A stretch of DNA of 64,000 nt from Litoditis marina (lineage: Eukaryota; Nematoda; Chromadorea; Rhabditida; Rhabditidae). Below the pieces are notes generated by a model that saw only the letters and a list, made by a program, of their open reading frames with translations, was not told the DNA's origin and did no database searches. Within the stretch, counting starts at the first letter, position 1. The number at the start of each line of letters is the position of its first letter. Positions 59,101-64,000 of the stretch are shown here, one piece after another. The stretch spans positions 4,526,001 to 4,590,000 of the forward strand of contig OZ038435.1 of the NCBI GenBank assembly GCA_964036275.1, read 5' to 3'. A program made the translations under genes and the position numbers.

Positions 59101-62003
59101 AGAATTGAGAAGTTTGTGTTGAAGAGCCCATTCAAAATAATTTTGCCTTCTGGCCCCGTTTTCGATTAACATGACAGTTATCAGTGAAAAGTGTCTTTAC
59201 GAGTTCCGGAAGTGATTATTTCCGTCTGATTGTTCTACTGGCAGTGCAGAATATTGTAGTCTTGAGGCCTTCCGAATGTTTTCGCACATTGAAATAGTCA
59301 GAAAATCGCACGTCGTACTGTACATAGGAATCTAGTCCCCCCCCCCCCGGATAGATCCGTGGTATATCCGTTGTGAAAAAATCCCCGTGTATCAGTACAC
59401 GAGAATGAAAATCAGAGTCCTGACAATTACCGCTATGAACTTATTGGATTGGGCAAGAATTTCAATTGATCGATTAGTAAAAAATACATCTATACATACA
59501 TTCGATTGGCTCTAAAATATTGAAAACATCCTGCAAAGCTCTAGTGCGCAGTCAAATTGCCCCTGGGAAATGTAGGGACAACAAAAAACACTACTAAACT
59601 GCGTGGAACACTTCATTTCGTTAGTTGTCTAAACGAAAGTGAGAACGAACACAGTAGAGGGCGCCAATGACATCGAAGTATCTGGTTTAGAGAAGAGGAG
59701 TTTCGGGGTCAATAGGGTGATACACAAATTATGTAAAGTTAAAAAAAGTGGCCTCGTAAGTGTGAAAGAGTGCAGTGAACTATTAGTTCTGTATGACACG
59801 CAAATATTTTATATCAGTAAAATTATGACCGAGTCCGGATCAGAAACCTTGCTAACTTTGTCACATGTTCTGTGATGGTGTGCAGGAACGTTGAAAAAAT
59901 GCAAAGTTCTCGCTACTAGTAAAATGGCGTGAACAGGACAGACAGATTTATTTATTTCATTCGTGAAAAAGTAGAAACGCAGTGTTGATCTCGATCAACT
60001 GAATTATATAGTCGTTTCGCATGCGTTTGATTTTTGGAAGTTTCGACCTCATAATCCGATTGATATCACACCTATGCCGGAGATCGCACGCATGGTCAGC
60101 GCAAAACAGTCGAGTGACTACGATGTTCGAGTGATCTCTGGAAGAGAGTGACTAGTATTTTGACAACAGAAGAACATATAAAATGTGTGTAAAAATTTAC
60201 GTAAATACCACCTGCTGTCGCGCACCTACACTGGAAGTAAAAAATTCGCGATGAGATTAGTCAGATCTGCCTCTAGAAAGTAAGAAAGGCGAAATCTACT
60301 AGGGACTTTTCATGACATACCAGAATTAGATGAAAAAACAAATTGAATAGTTTTGTATAGATCGAATCGACAAGCTCATTGAATGATGAGTGAGTTCGAA
60401 ATATAAAATGTTAGAGAGGTTTGCAAAGGAATTAAAAAGAGAGGAACGGTAGTGCGACTTGTGCTTGGGATCATGAATAAATGAAATGAATAGATTCTAA
60501 CGTTCATGTTATAACTTTTTTCCTTTGGATTAGCTTTGTTTTTTAATTCACCTTTTTCAAAAATTAGTTTTCTCATACCAGTTTTTTCTAGAGGAGTACA
60601 CATAAAATATGGCAAGTGTGACCTATTCAAAGTATTATGTAGTTCTCGACAAACAAACTTCTGGGTGAGAAATAGTCACAAAGGAACATTTAACCGCCGC
60701 CGTGTAAAGCAAACAACTATATTTATGACAAGGATATACGACACGGCACACCAGATCTGAGTGAACCCATAGTCAACCGGAGAAAACCGAACAGAAAAGG
60801 TTTAATATTTTGGGTGCGAGGTTGAAAAGTCTAGAACTTTTCTATATAACTCTGAAATTATTGTGTTCCGATGAAAATAAGTTGCATGTTCGTAATTTCC
60901 GAATTGGATTTGAAATATAAAATAATTTTTCGATCTTGTACTACCGTACATTTCTCGATTCCAATTAAAGGGACCGTACCTCTTTAATTTGATGATTTGA
61001 GTTATCAGTGGACACATGGGGACGAAAAATGAACAAAACAGTCAGAATTAGGGAGAATTCCGCAACCTGGGTAGTTTTTGAGCAAATTCGAGTACGGCCA
61101 CAACGCGGAAGCCACAGCACGTACCTATTTTAATGGAGACGCGCACAAATTGTCCGCAAAACGTCCGTGAAACGTATTATAAATTCAATCACGTAACAAC
61201 TGACATATTCAAAAGTGTTTTAGTTATCTATGCCTATTTTTGATTTAATTGAGATTGAAGTTGTGTGTATTAAAACCGAACTAATATTTTGACCAAAAGT
61301 TTTGCGATATAGTAACCCTTAAGATAGTTTGGCTCATAAAAGCCTTGGTTCTCGACTGATTTCCATTTTTCTTTGTTTGTGTTATAGTAAGGGACCATCA
61401 GTACTCTATCAAAGCGGTATCTTGAAACTTCATGTTTTTTAATCGATTCAAATTATAGAGAAACAGTCTCTTTAATGAGAAAAAGGAATGGAGATAAAGG
61501 TTGAACGAAATATTGTATTGTTGTGAAGATTTGACCAAGACGACTTGGACAATAGCATGTATTACCGTTAGCCGGTGGACAAACATAAGTTGTTAAGAAC
61601 CAGAACAAAACAAAGAAAACCGGTCAGAGCATGCAGAATATCTTTCACGAAAATTCCTAACAGGTTCTGTGAATCAAGGTACTGTCTACTACTAGTTGAT
61701 TGAACAGTCACGTAAAAAGTGTCAAACACTTCACTTCAAACACTTCTTAACATTCCATTACTTTGAGTATAGATGGTCACGTATTTATGTAAATGTCATG
61801 AACATTCCACAAACTGGTGTAAAACGGATTCATGGTATCTTATTCATGTTTCAAAAATTTCTAATCACTGCGAAGTATATCTGCGAAACTACCAGTACAA
61901 TCAGAGAGGTTAGTTTGACCTCTCCAATACTTTTACCGCCGAGGGACTTAGTTTGACCTGTGCAAGATTTGGTTTATTCCTGCAAGACATAGCTCGACCT
62001 CAC

Positions 62004-62160
62004 TAGTATCCAGTTTGACCTCTGCTTTATTTGCAAACTCCATCGTCATGGCCTGCAGAGCGGTTTTTCGCTGGAACAGGCGCAGTAAACTTTCGCTTGA
62101 GGGACAACTGACAGATTGAGTTGAAAGGTTGAAAGATCGTGGTTTGGTCACATCGCTCAT
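62004..62160 (-). CDS. candidate first coding exon, unknown or kinase isoform
   Basis: From ATG at 62160 the frame reads MSDVTKPRSFNLSTQSVSC, then SESLLRLFQRKTALQAMTME, to a donor (ACT A/GTGAGG) at 62003, phase 1. The composition looks coding. The first kinase exon could accept a phase 1 exon, since its leader is open in frame (LQQPASAAT before the ATG), so this could be an alternative N-terminus 16 kb upstream. The kinase N-terminus already has PIM1-like length without it. Chance is also possible. Confidence 0.3.
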
Positions 62161-63704
62161 CGTAAAAACGAGAGAAAGAGCCGCTGGCCGAGGAAAAATA
62201 TTTGTATCAGAAGAAAATCACATTCAGTTGAAAGGGATCGTAATTTTATACATCATCAGCCTATCGTGGTATTCGCCGGAAACAAGTTCTGTATAGGAAG
62301 GTATCTGTAATTTAAGCAATACCCAATGGTACACATTTATACGATATTCTAATATGAAACAACCGGTGAGCGGTACATGTGAGAAAGTGGTAATGAAGAG
62401 TTATCACTATTTTTGAAAAATAATTACCGTAGAGGCGAAGTGATGAGGACAAACTAAAGTTCAAGGAAAAGGGTAATTGTTTTGTGTGTAATTAGTGAGG
62501 TACTGATACTAAAAGTACAATACAGTTACCATTCACTAATGTGGCTATCTTCTCAGGCTGCTATTGTTTGTTCACAATAGTTTTGTGATAACGAACGGAC
62601 CGCTACTAGAACTATACGATTGTCGCATTATCCGGTTCATCGTTTTAATAACTCGAATAGGTTTGTAACTATATATTAATGATTCACTCTTCGACAAAGC
62701 ACAGCATTTCATGTAGCAAGAAGGAAACCCGCGTAAAAACTCAAGTTCTGAAGAAACAGAGCTTTGCATACCACACCACGAAATTAGTTGGAGTGTTTAT
62801 TAAAATTTGGTTCTCAAGTTTTGAAAATGAATTACTCATCTATGATTATTATTCAAAACTCTAGACGTACTAAAAAATCCAATCAAATACAACGTTCCCA
62901 GCGCCTATTAACGAAAATAACCCAATGACGATTATACATCTTGTGATTCTGGATTATGTGTTTGCTGTTGGGGAAGAGAAAAACTTTTCCGCAAACAAAT
63001 AGATACCGTGTTTTCGAAGATGAGGAAGGCGGATTAGTTGATGATTCCGACTGTCCATAGAAGCCGCGTCATTCTGGAGTCGAGAGAAAATTCTATATGA
63101 TCATCGTTCAATAAAAATGGTAAGGTCGGACAAGTGCGGGTAATACATCAACTTTAACCAAATGAGAATAAACGAACTGGGTAAACCATTAAAAAAGGTA
63201 GTTTCAAGTTACCAGGTGCGCATAATACAAAGCAGGCCTATACGCTATAGTTGATTTCGTTACTATTCGGGCATGTATCGACATCAAACTACTACGCAGA
63301 TTTGGTAACCTCCCTATAACATGAATGAAAACCATATACTACATCGCTTGAGAGAAGACACTAACTGACAAAATTCTCAGACAAACATTGAACGGTTCCG
63401 AAATTCCATACGATACAGTTGATAACACATTTTACATAATATGATATAGTTTTGTTGTAATTAATGATTCTAAAAAAACATGAAAACCACAAAATTAATT
63501 CAAAAGCAGGTAGTTGTGTTCGGTGTGCTGTCTGTTTATATTCTGATTTGCGCATAAGTTTAGCAGAGAACATGGAATCGTGACGTTGAAACTACACTGT
63601 TTTTCGATTTCACGATAGTGAAAACGTTCTATCTGTTGTGAAATGCATCAGAAGTTTGTTTCTTCCATAGTTTCTAGGCTAGTAGGAAAAAATATGGATA
63701 CCAT

Positions 63705-63746
63705 GAATTTCAGTTATTAATATTATAAATATAATAACTGAAATTC
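63705..63746. repeat. perfect 15-bp hairpin
   Basis: The left arm GAATTTCAGTTATTA and right arm TAATAACTGAAATTC are exact reverse complements around a 12-base AT loop. Confidence 0.9.
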
Positions 63747-63822
63747 GAACAGCAAAAAAGGCGTGATCCTGTAGTTTTGAATATTACTGAACTTTCCCAA
63801 AACAAAACTCAATTTCGATCCC

Positions 63823-63982
63823 TCAGGGCTTTTTTTGGACCGAACTAGCCGTGGTTCCAGATGTCCGTTCCAGAGTTATTGTGCCGCGTGGATAATCCGC
63901 CTGATCCCTCAGATCCCCATCCAGGATGCCCATTGTAGAAGTCGCGCGCCACTGCGCACTTTCCAATGGATTAGTTCCAAAA
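63823..63982 (-). CDS. candidate terminal exon of a gene beyond the window
   Basis: After an acceptor (AACTTCAG, ending 63983) one frame is open for 52 codons to TGA at 63823-63825, starting FGTNPLESAQWRATSTMGIL and ending ASSVQKKP. The stretch is clearly richer in G+C than the flanks, as the real exons here are. It would need a phase 2 exon right of the window. Another frame also stays open for much of it, so the reading is uncertain. Confidence 0.3.
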
Positions 63983-64000
63983 CTGAAGTTATAGTTTATG

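Larger units (their letters stand above)
45882..62003. other. 16-kb gene-poor region upstream of kinase
   Basis: The kinase exon begins after an acceptor at 45911, so a 5' exon lies somewhere to the right or is supplied in trans. No convincing exon chain was found. Contents are a tRNA-like SINE fragment near 48095-48180, short G and C runs, a MITE family B copy at 54067, a GC-rich island at 55860-56100, a GA repeat at 56329-56410 and many CACGTG motifs. Open frames at 48793-49375 and 49702-49926 have no recognisable domain. Confidence 0.45.

Overview
The window is invertebrate nuclear DNA, most likely from a nematode with long introns and many small transposons. Its genes are split into many short exons with GT-AG introns. 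Clues to the lineage are a secreted protein with a nematode-type DB cysteine module, a tyrosinase carrying C-terminal ShKT domains, a PIM/PRK kinase, and several start codons lying 0-12 bases after a splice acceptor, as expected for spliced-leader trans-splicing. Other Ecdysozoa such as Nematomorpha cannot be excluded from sequence alone. No bacterial, plasmid, phage or CRISPR architecture is present.

Layout. 1-5985 (+): 3' part of a SARM1/TIR-1 NAD hydrolase gene (end of ARM, two SAM domains, TIR, tail). 9115-15716 (-): complete or nearly complete secreted tyrosinase with 15 resolved exons. 15717-25747: gene-poor, with one small ORF that may be coding (16984-17228), microsatellites and transposon relics. 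25748-29101 (-): a 262-residue coiled-coil protein that I do not recognise. 30460-31995 and 32813-34939 (+): a tandem pair of small paralogous genes of unknown family with identical five-exon structure. 35174-38504 (-): secreted DB-module protein. 40066-45881 (-): PIM-family serine/threonine kinase, ten coding exons. 45882-64000: gene-poor, with transposons, a GC-rich island and two tentative exons near the right end.

The genes do not form one pathway. SARM1 and PIM are intracellular signalling enzymes. The tyrosinase and DB protein both start with signal peptides and are extracellular. The paralog pair is divergent from the coiled-coil gene and convergent with the DB gene, about 150 bp between poly(A) signals, so these four form a compact block inside otherwise loose DNA.

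The non-coding part is shaped by several families of short inverted-repeat elements (MITE-like), two copies of a tRNA-derived SINE, tRNA-like relics, and a 19-base dispersed motif. The best candidates for undescribed biology are the tandem paralog family, the MITE families (one with a perfect 26-bp internal palindrome), and a MITE inserted inside an older tandem array.
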